Positions 1 to 10,100 of a stretch of 44,007 nt of DNA are shown here, in pieces (the first letter of the stretch is position 1; each line of letters opens with the position of its first letter). The notes beneath the pieces were generated by a model. It saw only the letters and a program-made list of their open reading frames with translations. It did not search any database and was not told the DNA's origin. The translations under genes were made by a program, and so were the position numbers. Source of the DNA: Butyrivibrio sp. GTDB lineage: Bacteria > Bacillota > Clostridia > Lachnospirales > Lachnospiraceae. The stretch covers positions 1 through 44,007 of the forward strand of contig JAILBM010000012.1 of the NCBI GenBank assembly GCA_024680925.1, read 5' to 3'.

Positions 1-60
1 GATTCCAATTTTAATAGTATCATTTTGCATATGGTTAATATTACCTGCTATATTAATGTA

Positions 61-103
61 AAAAACTCTCAATACCAATTCTACATGATATTGCGAGTTT
101 TTC
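61..103. terminator. Bidirectional intrinsic terminator
   Basis: Two 16-base arms (61-76 and 87-102) are complementary at 14 of 16 positions around a 10-base loop, and the arm ends give A/T runs on both sides, so it can terminate transcription in either direction. It probably ends a gene lying left of the window. No other feature is seen in 104-390, which is very AT-rich and has no convincing reading frame. Confidence 0.75.
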
Positions 104-401
104 ATAGCATTCATATATTACGCAATTGCTAAAAGATTTGTATTCCTCTTTAATCCCAAATAATTTTATATGAGAAGCAATAAGTTTATTTAAAATATTG
201 TTAATGAGTTTTGAAAAATTATTCACAGAAAGATTTTGTAAATGAGAAAATGCTCATAATGAACCTTAGAAAAAAAATACTTGATTACTAGTGCTGTTAT
301 ATTTTCTTTCAGATTGGGATTAATAATGATGTTGTTTATACTTAAAATGTAACCTTTATATAAAGGGATGAGTAGAAAAAAATAGAAATAGTGTTTGACC
401 A

Positions 402-440
402 GAGGTTTGACCAAATATTTAGTCGATGCCGTCAAACCTC
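402..440. repeat. 10-bp inverted repeat
   Basis: GAGGTTTGAC (402-411) is repeated inverted as GTCAAACCTC (431-440), and TTTGACC also occurs directly at 394-400. A short T-rich run follows on the plus strand, so it may be a terminator. It lies just before a tRNA-3'-like sequence, so it may instead belong to a recombination scar. Confidence 0.5.
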
Positions 441-467
441 CATTTTTATAGTTTTGTATTATGCGAT

Positions 468-492
468 TCGTGTTCGAATCACGTCACCTCGA
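468..492 (+). other. tRNA 3'-end-like remnant, possible attachment site
   Basis: The stretch has a T-loop TTCGAAT (473-479) flanked by TCGTG and CACGT (4 of 5 pairs). Seven bases that could be the 3' side of an acceptor stem (CACCTCG) and an A discriminator follow, then six T. No matching 5' half (CGAGGTG), D-arm or anticodon arm is present upstream. Integrative elements commonly insert in tRNA 3' ends and leave such partial copies. This is inferred from shape only, and which tRNA it derives from was not determined. Confidence 0.4.
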
Positions 493-500
493 TTTTTTAA

Positions 501-1760
501 TTAATTTATAACATCTTTCATTAACTCTTCCAGCTCTTTTTGAGAATCCGTTATTGTTTCATCTACAGTTTTATCACCTTTTATACAATGATATAACTGA
601 GCTCCAAAAACTTTTTCTATTTCAGACCATTTGACTGTTCTTGGCCTTACTCTTGAGTTCTGGGTTCCTTCGTATATTGTTTCAAAATACGGATACTGCT
701 CTCTGAGCTTAGTATTCTTTAAAATACTTTTTCTTGTGGGAATTCCGCCATTTTCTATGGAATTTTGTTGCACATCAGCACTTGTAAGGTATTCCAGAAG
801 GCGAATGGCAAGCTCTTTTTTGCCTGAATTAACTGTTACACCCATGAGCCAATTGCCTATTTCTCCTGTGGCATTCTCATGCATTCCTTCAGCCTCACAC
901 CCCGGAATCTGAACATAGGAAGCCTTAGCTCCATCTGCATCAATAAACCAGGACGGCCATCCAAGAGCAAACAGGGCATCACCATTTGTTATTGATTCCA
1001 CAATTGCCTCTTTATCAGCATTTTCACCTGTTTCTAAAAGTTCCAGATAAAACTCAAGAGCTTTTCTGCTTTCCCCAGAGTCTATGAGAATAGTGTTTTC
1101 ATCATCCATTATTTCTCCGCCAAAAGCCCACAATATAGGTAAAAAATCAGATACTATCGGGTTTCCGCTCTGACCTCTTATCATAAAGCCTTTTTTGCCT
1201 TTTGCGGCTGCTGCCCTTGACATCTCAAGAACATCCTGCCAGCTTGTTATTTCACTATATCCAAGTTCATTTAAAAGGGATTCATTATAAAATAGAAGCT
1301 GTACATTTCCATTAAAGGGCACAGCATAGGTTGCCCCGAGAGCATAAGGATTTTTTCCGAGATTCATGCATTTCTCCAAAAAATCACTGTCATCCTTATA
1401 TCCCTGCGCAGTTAAATTTAACAGTACCCCGGTCTGCATATATAAAGGCATGTTGGGATCATCTATCATACAAAGATCATAGTAGGCGGTTTCATTTGTG
1501 GAATCTATTACCACAGAGTTGTAAAGTTCTTCCGCTTCCATCGGAACTACCTCAACTATGCAGTTATTGTCCTTTTCAAAATCTGACTTTACATTTTCTA
1601 TAACTTTAGCCTGAGTGCCACTTCTGGCAGCGACAACTATGGTTTTCTTCTCAGCATCAGAAGCATCCTGTAATGCTGTATCATTGCCGGATTTATTACA
1701 TGCCACAAGGCTTGATATTAAGCTCAGTAATATTAAAAATACCCAAAATCTTGTTTTCAT
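501..1760 (-). CDS. Extracellular solute-binding lipoprotein (sugar ABC type, family 1)
   Basis: This 419-residue exported binding protein probably captures a sugar or oligosaccharide outside the membrane. The N-terminus is a lipoprotein signal: a positively charged start, a hydrophobic core and a lipobox ending SLVAC, with Cys21 as the lipidated residue. The rest has the length and style of family 1 binding proteins, including an N-terminal segment typical of the fold (VVAARSGTQAKVIENVKSDF), a middle region with FNGNVQLLFYNESLL and a C-terminal region with GEIGNWLMGVTV. The start is ATG, preceded by GGAGA. No permease or ATPase gene lies next to it, so it either uses a distant transporter or acts as a sensor component. 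The ligand cannot be read from the sequence. Confidence 0.85.
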   Translation of the reverse strand: MKTRFWVFLILLSLISSLVACNKSGNDTALQDASDAEKKTIVVAARSGTQAKVIENVKSDFEKDNNCIVEVVPMEAEELYNSVVIDSTNETAYYDLCMIDDPNMPLYMQTGVLLNLTAQGYKDDSDFLEKCMNLGKNPYALGATYAVPFNGNVQLLFYNESLLNELGYSEITSWQDVLEMSRAAAAKGKKGFMIRGQSGNPIVSDFLPILWAFGGEIMDDENTILIDSGESRKALEFYLELLETGENADKEAIVESITNGDALFALGWPSWFIDADGAKASYVQIPGCEAEGMHENATGEIGNWLMGVTVNSGKKELAIRLLEYLTSADVQQNSIENGGIPTRKSILKNTKLREQYPYFETIYEGTQNSRVRPRTVKWSEIEKVFGAQLYHCIKGDKTVDETITDSQKELEELMKDVIN

Positions 1761-1831
1761 GCTATCTCCACAATTAGTTTTTTACGTTATATCATATATT
1801 TATTTTAGCATACATTGTTTTGGGCATTTAT

Positions 1832-1871
1832 AAAAAAAATAGAACTTTGATGTTAAAAAACACCAAAGTTC
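1832..1871 (-). terminator. Terminator after thrH
   Basis: On the minus strand the arms GAACTTTGGTGTT and AACATCAAAGTTC pair (one G-T wobble) around a T loop, followed by TATTTTTTTT. It starts 10 bases after the thrH stop codon. Confidence 0.8.
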
Positions 1872-1881
1872 CATATATTCT

Positions 1882-2484
1882 TTAATCCATTGCTTTCTTT
1901 ATGGCAGCCATTAGTTCATCATAGGTTTCAAATGCAGGGAGCTCAGGATAGTCAGCCTTAATTTTGTCTGTACTCTTAAATAAAAATCCCGCCTTACTTG
2001 CCTGTATCATTCCAAGGTCGTTATAGCTGTCACCACTGGCAATAGTTTCATATCCAATTGACTGCAGCGCCTTAACTGTAGTGAGCTTGGAATTTTCAAT
2101 TCTCATCTTAAAGCCTGTGATTTCTCCATTATCCGCAACTTCAAGACTGTTACAGAATATTGTAGGCCAGCCCAGTTTTTTCATAAGAGGTGTCGCAAAC
2201 TGAGTAAAGGTATCACTTATAATTATTACCTGAGTAAAGCTTCTAAGTTCATCCAAAAACTCTTTTGCTCCAGGAAGCGGATCAATCTTTTCTATAGTTT
2301 CCTGAATTTCCTTAAGTCCAAGACCATGTTCCTTAAGGATTCCAATACGCCATTTCATAAGCTTATCATAATCAGGCTCATCTCTTGTAGTCCTCTTAAG
2401 TTCAGGTATTCCACTAGCCTCTGCAAAAGCAATCCAAATTTCCGGTACCAATACGCCTTCAAGATCTAAACATGTAATGTACAT
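1882..2484 (-). CDS. thrH: ThrH-type phosphoserine phosphatase / homoserine phosphotransferase
   Basis: A 200-residue HAD-superfamily enzyme. It opens with CLDLEGVLVPEIWIAFAE, which matches the ThrH signature; Asp7 is the predicted nucleophile, and the second acid is Glu9 instead of the usual Asp, as in ThrH. Motif II is IIISDTF (about residue 90) and the last acidic motif is SGDSYNDLGM (about 150). Characterised ThrH dephosphorylates phosphoserine and can move the phosphate to homoserine, so it links serine and threonine synthesis. Length is normal. The start is ATG with AAGGAGAG six bases upstream. It has its own terminator, and it lies 78 bases downstream of the glycosidase-like gene pair. 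Confidence 0.88.
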   Translation of the reverse strand: MYITCLDLEGVLVPEIWIAFAEASGIPELKRTTRDEPDYDKLMKWRIGILKEHGLGLKEIQETIEKIDPLPGAKEFLDELRSFTQVIIISDTFTQFATPLMKKLGWPTIFCNSLEVADNGEITGFKMRIENSKLTTVKALQSIGYETIASGDSYNDLGMIQASKAGFLFKSTDKIKADYPELPAFETYDELMAAIKKAMD

Positions 2485-2562
2485 TCCATACTCTCCTTAG
2501 AATAATTCTATCCCATTTACTTTACCATATTAAACCAATAAAGCAAACTTTTTTCTAAATAA

Positions 2563-4239
2563 TTAATCATTTAAGAACCATCCACCTCGGGTAAGGAATG
2601 TCCTGCTGTTAACAAGAGCCTGTATATCTGTTCCTATAGTTGCAGATGCCTCATTCAAATATGTCTGCTGATTTGATGTGCCAAGGGCTTTATATACATA
2701 GAAGGAGGATTTATGTGACCCGTCTACATTATTAAGACCAAGGGCAAGATGTGACTCCATTTCATGAGCATTGTCTGTCTCTCTGAATAACATAAATGCA
2801 TCAACCTCCGGATAGGTTGTAGCCATAAGATATGCATAAATTATGGAAGCATTCTGATACTGTTCTCCAAATTCAGAGGTATAACCAAGTTCAGCCAAAG
2901 AGATTCTTCTACACTGTCCGTTTGGTGCAAGAAATTCTGCATTATGCATATACTCTACAAGAATATTTAAATTCTGCATTGTAATATATGGTGTAGTAAT
3001 GCTTGTTGAAAGATACTGTGCCTGTCCCTTCCAGGCATAAGGGTCAAAAAGAGGTGCATTATATGGATGGAATGACAGATCCCAGTCTATATTACCTTCA
3101 CGCAAAATATAATAATTAAATCTGTCAAGATAATCCTTACTTAAAAAGCTTCCCGGATTTGATTTTCTATTCCATTCCTGATCAATTGAATTATAAATAT
3201 TTGCATTACCATTCTGACTCTTGAAACCATTGTAGAAAATTCTAAAAGCTTTAACATAGCTGCTTACATTAACATCAAGATTTGATGATGAAAGATAATA
3301 CCACTCGGTTCTTGCATTAACTTCATTACCGACAATCCAGTTATCAATTGTTCCATGACCTGTTCCTGAATATCTCTCACCAAGAAAAGCTGCAATAGCT
3401 TTCAAATGCTGTGTTCCTGCCGCATTATCTGTATTAAAGGCATATCCCGGGCAATCATGACCATCCTGTGAGTCCGGATGAATAAGATCTGCAGCTGCAG
3501 AATTGGTACTGTTCTGTGTATTCAAAATTACCATTGTTACCTGAATACCCATGGAATTCCACTTTGTTACCAGGGTATCATATTCATTAACTATGGCTCC
3601 GTTAAACTGATAGTTTTGACCTTCATAAGCAAAATCTATTGTTGGGTAATAATCATTTGTAGTAGGTCCGCAAAGATTTTCAAGATACATATTATAAATA
3701 GCCTGCTGAACTCCAAGTTCCTGAAGTTCTGTTGTTCCAACCTTGGACTGATCCGGAAGAATTCCCTTTATTCCGTGATCATTTCTTGCTACTGTATGTG
3801 TAGCTACTGCCTCAGGATTAGTAATATAATGCTCATTACTTACCTGGACCATGGAGCCGCCACGTTTTACGGCTACAATAAATTTCTTGGAAAGATTGGA
3901 AGATGCTGTATTTAAATTAAGAGGAAAAACAAACTGAGCTGATTCCGCTCTGTCTGCAGATGCCACAATTTCTCCGGTACAACCGTCCTGATATACCTGG
4001 TCGGCATATAAATAGAACTTACCATCGTCACTGGATGGAAGTGATGAACAACTTACATTTGCTACAACATTTTCTCCCTGAATGGTTACTGAATTAAAAG
4101 TAACAGTTCTGTCGGCAGCCTCTACTGCTGCTATCTTTGAAAGTCCTGTTGCAGATATAACTCCGGTTGAAAGAACTGCTGCCGCAATTCCTCCAAGTAT
4201 CACAGTAAGTACACGCTTTACCCATTTTTTCTCTCTCAT
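2563..4239 (-). CDS. Secreted TIM-barrel glycosidase-like protein (DUF5722-like), copy 1
   Basis: A 558-residue exported protein and a clear paralog of the gene just upstream. After a signal peptide (residues 1 to about 40) comes a beta-rich domain (about 43-140, from VTFNSVTIQ), then a barrel-like domain. This contains DNWIVGNEVN with Glu306 and LAELGYTS with Glu450. The pair is spaced like the acid/base and nucleophile of clan GH-A glycosidases, and a WDLSFHPYN motif lies between. I recognise the family as DUF5722-like; its substrate is unknown to me. The frame extends upstream to 4302, overlapping the previous gene, but GGAGGAAAA lies correctly before the ATG at 4239, so that start is chosen. 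It is the last gene of the tightly spaced sensor-kinase run. Confidence 0.75.
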   Translation of the reverse strand: MREKKWVKRVLTVILGGIAAAVLSTGVISATGLSKIAAVEAADRTVTFNSVTIQGENVVANVSCSSLPSSDDGKFYLYADQVYQDGCTGEIVASADRAESAQFVFPLNLNTASSNLSKKFIVAVKRGGSMVQVSNEHYITNPEAVATHTVARNDHGIKGILPDQSKVGTTELQELGVQQAIYNMYLENLCGPTTNDYYPTIDFAYEGQNYQFNGAIVNEYDTLVTKWNSMGIQVTMVILNTQNSTNSAAADLIHPDSQDGHDCPGYAFNTDNAAGTQHLKAIAAFLGERYSGTGHGTIDNWIVGNEVNARTEWYYLSSSNLDVNVSSYVKAFRIFYNGFKSQNGNANIYNSIDQEWNRKSNPGSFLSKDYLDRFNYYILREGNIDWDLSFHPYNAPLFDPYAWKGQAQYLSTSITTPYITMQNLNILVEYMHNAEFLAPNGQCRRISLAELGYTSEFGEQYQNASIIYAYLMATTYPEVDAFMLFRETDNAHEMESHLALGLNNVDGSHKSSFYVYKALGTSNQQTYLNEASATIGTDIQALVNSRTFLTRGGWFLND

Positions 4240-4261
4240 AAACAATTTTCCTCCGCATATG

Positions 4262-5869
4262 TTATCTGTAAATAAAGAGTGGCTCCATATCAGAAACTCC
4301 AATAATTGATGCTGCTGAATCTATGTATGCCTGTGCATTTGCACTATCAATATATTTATAATAGTCATATCCAAGCTTATGATTTCCATAAATGTCCTGA
4401 ATACCAAGAGATAGCTTAACTGTCATCTCGCTACTGTCATCCATTTGTCTTGCAAGTATGAAACCATCAATGTGCTGATTTTTCATTGACTGCAGATATC
4501 CGTAAACAATTGCTGCTGCCTGTAGCTCTTCCCCATATATTGATGTATATCCCTGTTCACTTAAAAGTATACTCCTAACTTCTCCGTTTGGCGAAAGAAA
4601 AGTATCTCTGCACATATAATCTGTAAGTACATCAATGTTATTCATTGAAATATAAGAAGTATTTACACTGTGAGTTGTGGTAGTTCCACCGGACCATGGT
4701 GATATGGAATACATTGGCATATTATATGGATGATATGCCAGATCCCAGTATATATCCCCTTCTTCTTTAATAATACTATTAAATTTATCCAGATAGCTTT
4801 TGGACGTATAAGCCCTTGATGGATATCTTACTGCGTTCCATTCCTGCTCAAGAGATATGTACACCCTTGCATTGGCATTTACGCTTTTTATTGCCGAATA
4901 AAAAATTCTAAAGGAATTGGCATACTCTGTAACAACTGCTGACAGACCAATATCCGGAAGATAATGCCAATCTGCCCTGCAGTTAAGTTCATTACCTATT
5001 ATCCAGTTATCAACAGTTCCATGCCCCGTTCCCGAATATCTGTTAGCCAAAAATGTTGCTATGGCTTCAAGTCGTTCAACCCCTTCTTTATCTGTTGTGT
5101 TAAAGGCATAATAGTTGGATCTTACACCGTTTCTTGCAAGGGGATGCAATAGGCTTTCATCTTCTGTCTTATTATTAAGGATAATAAGGGTCAGCTGTAT
5201 TCCCCTTGAATTCATCTGAGGAACCAGTGAATCATATTCTCCTACTATTGCACTGTTAAAATAGTATTTTTTATCATTATAGGTATATTCAATTACAGGT
5301 CCGCTTGTGGTATTACAAAGATTTCCGATTGGAACATTATAGGTACACTGATCTACAGCAAGATCAGATAAATCCGGGCTATGAAGTCTGACTGCTGCAG
5401 GCATGATACCTTTTTTGCCATTGTCATTTCTAGCCTGGGTATGATTAGAACATCCCTCAGGATTTGTAATGTATCTGGCTTTTGAAGCCTGTACAAGAGT
5501 CCCGTTTTGAACCACTGCAATAACAAATTTCTGGTATAGACGTGATTCTGAAGTGTCTTTATTTAAAGGGAATACGAAATCAACCCTTTGGGCAGCTTCC
5601 GCACTTCCAATTTCTGTTCCTGTGACGCCTCCTTCATATACTTCCTGGGCAATAAGGTGAAACATACCATCGTCACTTGCAGGTATACTTCCTGCTTCCA
5701 CCTGTATCAAAACATCGGTTGCCTGAATTACACATTGATTTATAGATACTGTGTAATTCCCCGCAAATGCCACTACCTGAGGATTCATTATTATAAAAAA
5801 TATGGCAGCGATCATTACAACCGCTGCCTTTATGATACTGTTTTTTGGGGTATGACAGTTTTCTCTCAT
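4262..5869 (-). CDS. Secreted TIM-barrel glycosidase-like protein (DUF5722-like), copy 2
   Basis: A 535-residue exported paralog of the following gene, with the same layout. A signal peptide ends near VVAFA (residue 36), then come a beta-rich domain (about 39-135), the linker YITNPE, and a barrel-like domain with DNWIIGNELN (Glu294), WDLAYHPYN and LLSEQGYTS (Glu438). The two glutamates are 144 residues apart, exactly as in the paralog, which supports conserved catalytic roles. The start ATG follows AAAGGATAAGAGT, 11 bases after the flavodiiron gene ends, and the next copy begins 22 bases after its stop, so all three should be one transcript. The substrate is not known. An envelope or plant polysaccharide is a reasonable guess from export and fold. 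Confidence 0.75.
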   Translation of the reverse strand: MRENCHTPKNSIIKAAVVMIAAIFFIIMNPQVVAFAGNYTVSINQCVIQATDVLIQVEAGSIPASDDGMFHLIAQEVYEGGVTGTEIGSAEAAQRVDFVFPLNKDTSESRLYQKFVIAVVQNGTLVQASKARYITNPEGCSNHTQARNDNGKKGIMPAAVRLHSPDLSDLAVDQCTYNVPIGNLCNTTSGPVIEYTYNDKKYYFNSAIVGEYDSLVPQMNSRGIQLTLIILNNKTEDESLLHPLARNGVRSNYYAFNTTDKEGVERLEAIATFLANRYSGTGHGTVDNWIIGNELNCRADWHYLPDIGLSAVVTEYANSFRIFYSAIKSVNANARVYISLEQEWNAVRYPSRAYTSKSYLDKFNSIIKEEGDIYWDLAYHPYNMPMYSISPWSGGTTTTHSVNTSYISMNNIDVLTDYMCRDTFLSPNGEVRSILLSEQGYTSIYGEELQAAAIVYGYLQSMKNQHIDGFILARQMDDSSEMTVKLSLGIQDIYGNHKLGYDYYKYIDSANAQAYIDSAASIIGVSDMEPLFIYR

Positions 5870-5880
5870 ACTCTTATCCT

Positions 5881-7077
5881 TTACATAGCTGCTACTGCAT
5901 CAACAAATGCGTTTATCTGCTCGTTATCACTTTCATGCAGTGCGCTCTTTATAGTCAGTATGTTTTCTGAAATGCTTACATTTTTAAGAGTGCTCAATTT
6001 ATCACCCATGAGCTTTGCAGATATAGGTCCCCAGGTTCCGTTTTGTGCAAGGGCAAAAGATCTGTTTCTTACACCGAGAGATAACATATCATTGATAAAG
6101 CACTCAATTGGTGGGTAAATACCACCATTATAGGTTGGGCAAAATATCACTATTCTCTTGCATCTCCAAACCTCAGATATAAGGTTTGAAGTATCTGTCT
6201 TTGATGCATCGTAAACGCTAACCTGTTTACCGCTTTTTTCTCGTATAAGACTAGCTACTTTTTCTGCAGCACTCTTTGTATGTCCATACATACTTCCGTA
6301 AATAAGTACAGTTTCATCATCCTCAGCTTCATAGGTTGACCATAAATTGTATTTATTTATGAACCATTCTATGTTTTCTCTCCATATAGGACCATGGAGA
6401 GGACAAAGCATCTGAATATCAAGTTCCTGCGCTTTCTTTAAAACTCCCTGAACCTGTACACCGTATTTTCCTACAATATTTGAGTAGTACCTTCTTGCAT
6501 CATCAAGATATTTTTTTTCAAAATCATATTCATCCGCAAATATTCCTGAATCCAGTGCCCCAAAGGTTCCAAAAGCATCTGCAGTAAATAAGGCTTTACT
6601 GTTGTCATCGTAAGCAAACATTACCTCCGGCCAGTGTACCATAGGCGCATTCATAAAGGTAAATGTATGCTTTCCACTGCTAAAGCTCTCTCCATCCTTT
6701 ATTTCCTGCCTTTTAATACTTTTAAGTCCCGGAAAAAACTGATCTATAAATGTAAAAGTTCTGGCATTACTTACTATTGTTATATCAGGATAAAGGGCTG
6801 CAACATTGGCTATTTGTGAGCAGTGATCCGGTTCCATGTGAAGAATTACAAGATATTCCAGCTTTCTTTCTCCCAAAACTCCCTGAAGATTTTCCATAAA
6901 CTGTTCTGCAATTGTTTCATCTGCCGTATCAAACAGGACTGTTTTTTCATCCATTACAAGAAAACTGTTATAGGATACACCATTTGGCAGAGGAAAAAGA
7001 TTTTCGAAAAGATCCAGTCTTCTGTCGCTTCCTCCTATCCACCAAATATCCTTAGATATCTCTTTTGTGTTGATCAT
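5881..7077 (-). CDS. fprA: Flavodiiron protein (FprA family)
   Basis: A 398-residue cytoplasmic flavodiiron protein that reduces O2 (or NO) to protect anaerobic metabolism. The N-terminal metallo-beta-lactamase-like domain holds the diiron ligands: HMEPDH (His80, Glu82, Asp84, with His85 in the motif), VHWPE (His148), TADAFG (Asp167) and CPLHGP (His228). The C-terminal flavodoxin domain starts about residue 256 with an FMN phosphate loop, YGSMYGHT. There is no C-terminal rubredoxin or flavin reductase extension, so an external donor is needed. GGAGGTAATATA precedes the ATG. The gene lies 26 bases after the kinase gene and 11 bases before a glycosidase-like gene, an unusual place for an oxygen-detoxifying enzyme. 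Confidence 0.92.
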   Translation of the reverse strand: MINTKEISKDIWWIGGSDRRLDLFENLFPLPNGVSYNSFLVMDEKTVLFDTADETIAEQFMENLQGVLGERKLEYLVILHMEPDHCSQIANVAALYPDITIVSNARTFTFIDQFFPGLKSIKRQEIKDGESFSSGKHTFTFMNAPMVHWPEVMFAYDDNSKALFTADAFGTFGALDSGIFADEYDFEKKYLDDARRYYSNIVGKYGVQVQGVLKKAQELDIQMLCPLHGPIWRENIEWFINKYNLWSTYEAEDDETVLIYGSMYGHTKSAAEKVASLIREKSGKQVSVYDASKTDTSNLISEVWRCKRIVIFCPTYNGGIYPPIECFINDMLSLGVRNRSFALAQNGTWGPISAKLMGDKLSTLKNVSISENILTIKSALHESDNEQINAFVDAVAAM

Positions 7078-7103
7078 TATATTACCTCCAGCTTTGCTTT
7101 TAT

Positions 7104-10100
7104 TTATTTCTTGCTATTTGACAGTTGTTCCCTGATTGCTTTCTCCATGACCTTTATGTCTATTGGCTTGGCAACATGGGCATTCATTCCTGCATCAAAA
7201 GCTTTTTGTACATCATCAGCATAGGCATTGGCCGTCATGGCTATAATAGGTATAGTCGCTGCATCTTCTCTATCAAGCTCTCTAATGGCCCTGGCTGTTT
7301 CATATCCATTCATAACAGGCATCTGGATATCTGTCAGTACCATATTATAATAACCTATTTCTGAGTTTTTAAACATATCTACAGCAATTTGTCCGTTCTC
7401 TCCAAGTTCTACAGTGGCACCTTCCATCTCCATAAGCTCAATGAGAATATCTGCATTGATTTCATTATCCTCGGCTGCCAAAAATCTTAGTCCTTCGAGA
7501 GGAAGTTTTTCCTCCTGTTCCACTATTCCTGCATTTACTCCCAGTTCTTCAACTATCTGCTTAAAGGTGGACCTGAAGAAAGGCTTTTGCATAAAGTTGT
7601 CAACACCTGCTGCCCTTGCTTCATCTTCTATATCACTCCAGTCTTCAGACATAAGGATTATGTATTTAGGATTTTGAGGATACATTCTTCTGATCTTCTC
7701 TATAACACTTACAGGATCCTGCTTGTGTATAAGAGAATCTATCAGCACCAGATCTATGCTCTTGTGATCTTCATTACTTACATCAATAAGGTGTATTGCA
7801 CTATGACTTGAGGTTGCTAGCATTGTTTCAACACCGGTTCCATCCATGGACTTTGTAATCATGTCACATTCATCCTTATTTTCGTCCACTATAAGGATTC
7901 TATTAATTCCATGCCTTGACCATACATCGTCCTGTCTCTTGATTACTACCTGAAGTCTAAGATTAACTGTAAATGTAGAGCCTTCACCCTCCTTACTCTT
8001 GACGCTTATGCTTCCGCCCATGAGCTCTATGAGGTTCTTGGTAATGGCCATTCCAAGACCGGTACCCTGAATACTCTTTGTGGTATCTTTTTCTTCTCTG
8101 CTAAAGGCTTCGAATATTTTATTCTGGAATTCTTCACTCATACCAAGGCCATTGTCTTTTATTATAAATGTGATATTCTGATAGCCTTCTGTCATTGAAG
8201 CACTTTCATTTATAGTGAAATCAATTTTTCCACCATTTTGAGTATATTTTACTGAGTTTCCAAGAATATTAACCAGTATCTCATTTATTCTCTGCTTATC
8301 ACCTATAAAGGTATCATGCTGTATTCCTTCCGCATGAACCTGATAGTCCTGCTGCTTACCCTTTGCCTGAAATGCTATAACAGAATTGACTTCTTCAAGA
8401 AGAAGTCCAAGAGCAAATTCATTCATGGTAAGATTTGTCTTTCCGCTTTCAATCTTACTCATATCAAGAACATCATTAAGAAGAGAAAGAAGATTCTGAC
8501 AGGCAAGGGAAATTTTATGAGTGTATTCCCTTACCTTTACAGGATCATCTGAGTTTTTGGCAATGAGAAGATTAAAACCGGTTATTGCATTCATAGGTGT
8601 CCTAAAGTCATGGGACATATTTGCAAGGAAATTGGTCTTTGCTTCATTGGCTGATTTTGCCACATTAAGCACTTCTTCAAGCTGATGGTTTCTGTTAAGG
8701 GCTTCTGTTTTATCAAACATGGCAATCATGAAGCTGTCACCATCATTATGCTCTGTATGAACTATAGCAATTCTGTACCATTTGCACTCGCCTGTTATTA
8801 CATTTTCTATTTCAACCTCTTCCTCTACAAGGGCCTGACCTACACTAAGCTGACGTATTTTTTCACTATCCAAAATCTTTGCTTTGTCCTTTACAGAATC
8901 CCAAAGACAGGAAACATTTTCACTTATTTTTTCCCTGGGTATTCCAAGAATATCGGTAACATTTGAGGTTATAAAGTCTGCTTTTTTAGTTGAAATAGAG
9001 TAAATAATAGCCATATCCTGGTTTTTCTCAACCATGTAATCAAATACCCATTCTCTTTGGACTATTACTTTATCCTTCTCTCCCACATCATGCTCTCTTC
9101 GCTCTTCAAGCTCCTGCATTATATCAAGGATACGTCTTCCCATTTCAGAAAGAGATTTTTCAACTCTTCCGATTTCATCTGTATATTCCTGATTATATGG
9201 TATATCAAATATGCCTTTGCTAACCCCGTTTGCCACGTCCTGAAGGTACATGATTCTCTTACTTAGACCCTTTGAAAGCATTCTGGATATTATAAAAGCA
9301 ATAATGAAGGCAGAAATCACCAGAACAATGGTGGTAACAAGCTGATTTTTGATAAGTCCGTTTACACCTGAACGGTCAATATAATAATAGACTCTCCAAT
9401 CGTTTATCATATAATTCGAAGGTGCTATTACATAACTCTTTTCACTGGTATATTCATCTATACCATTATCTTTTATTACACTAAGTACATTTTTATCAAG
9501 TTCTTCATTTTGAGATGTCTTTGAAGCAAAAACCACATCATCATTTCCAAGTACATATACTCCGTTATTCATGTACTCGGTCTGATTTAAAAGAGAAAGA
9601 AAATTACTATGCTGTATTTTTAATACAATAATACCAATTCTTCTGGAAGCAGTATTGTTATCCAAAAGTGCCTTGTAAGCATAGATTTCTTCATCGCTTC
9701 CCTTGGTCCATCTTATTGTGTAATCACTTCCTGCTTCCTCATACCACTTTTTTACTTCTTCTGATTCCGGTATCTCCAAAAAACTGCCTATAGAGTGAGG
9801 AAGATATTCTGAGTAAATCTTAATTTCACTTATATTGGTATCGCTGCTCATATAATACCAGATCTGAGGCTCAATATTATTGGTCAGCTCTTCAGACAAA
9901 TCTGCGGGAGACTTATTTACATTTTCAAGTTTTTTTCTAAATTCTGAACTATAGGAAAGAAAGTCTACTACCTCTTCTATACGCCTTACATTATTCTCAA
10001 GACCGTAGCAAATGGTACTGGTATTATTGGTCATAGTAAGCTCAGTCTGCTTCACAAGGTTTATCCTTGAGGATACATAGGTATATGCACCAAGGCCTAT

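Noticed and set aside
223-435. 70-residue minus-strand frame in the AT-rich left end
   Set aside because: Composition follows AT richness, no family pattern, and it spans the inverted repeat region.
3478-3915. 145-residue plus-strand frame
   Set aside because: Opposite the glycosidase-like gene, Cys/Ile-rich shadow with no support.
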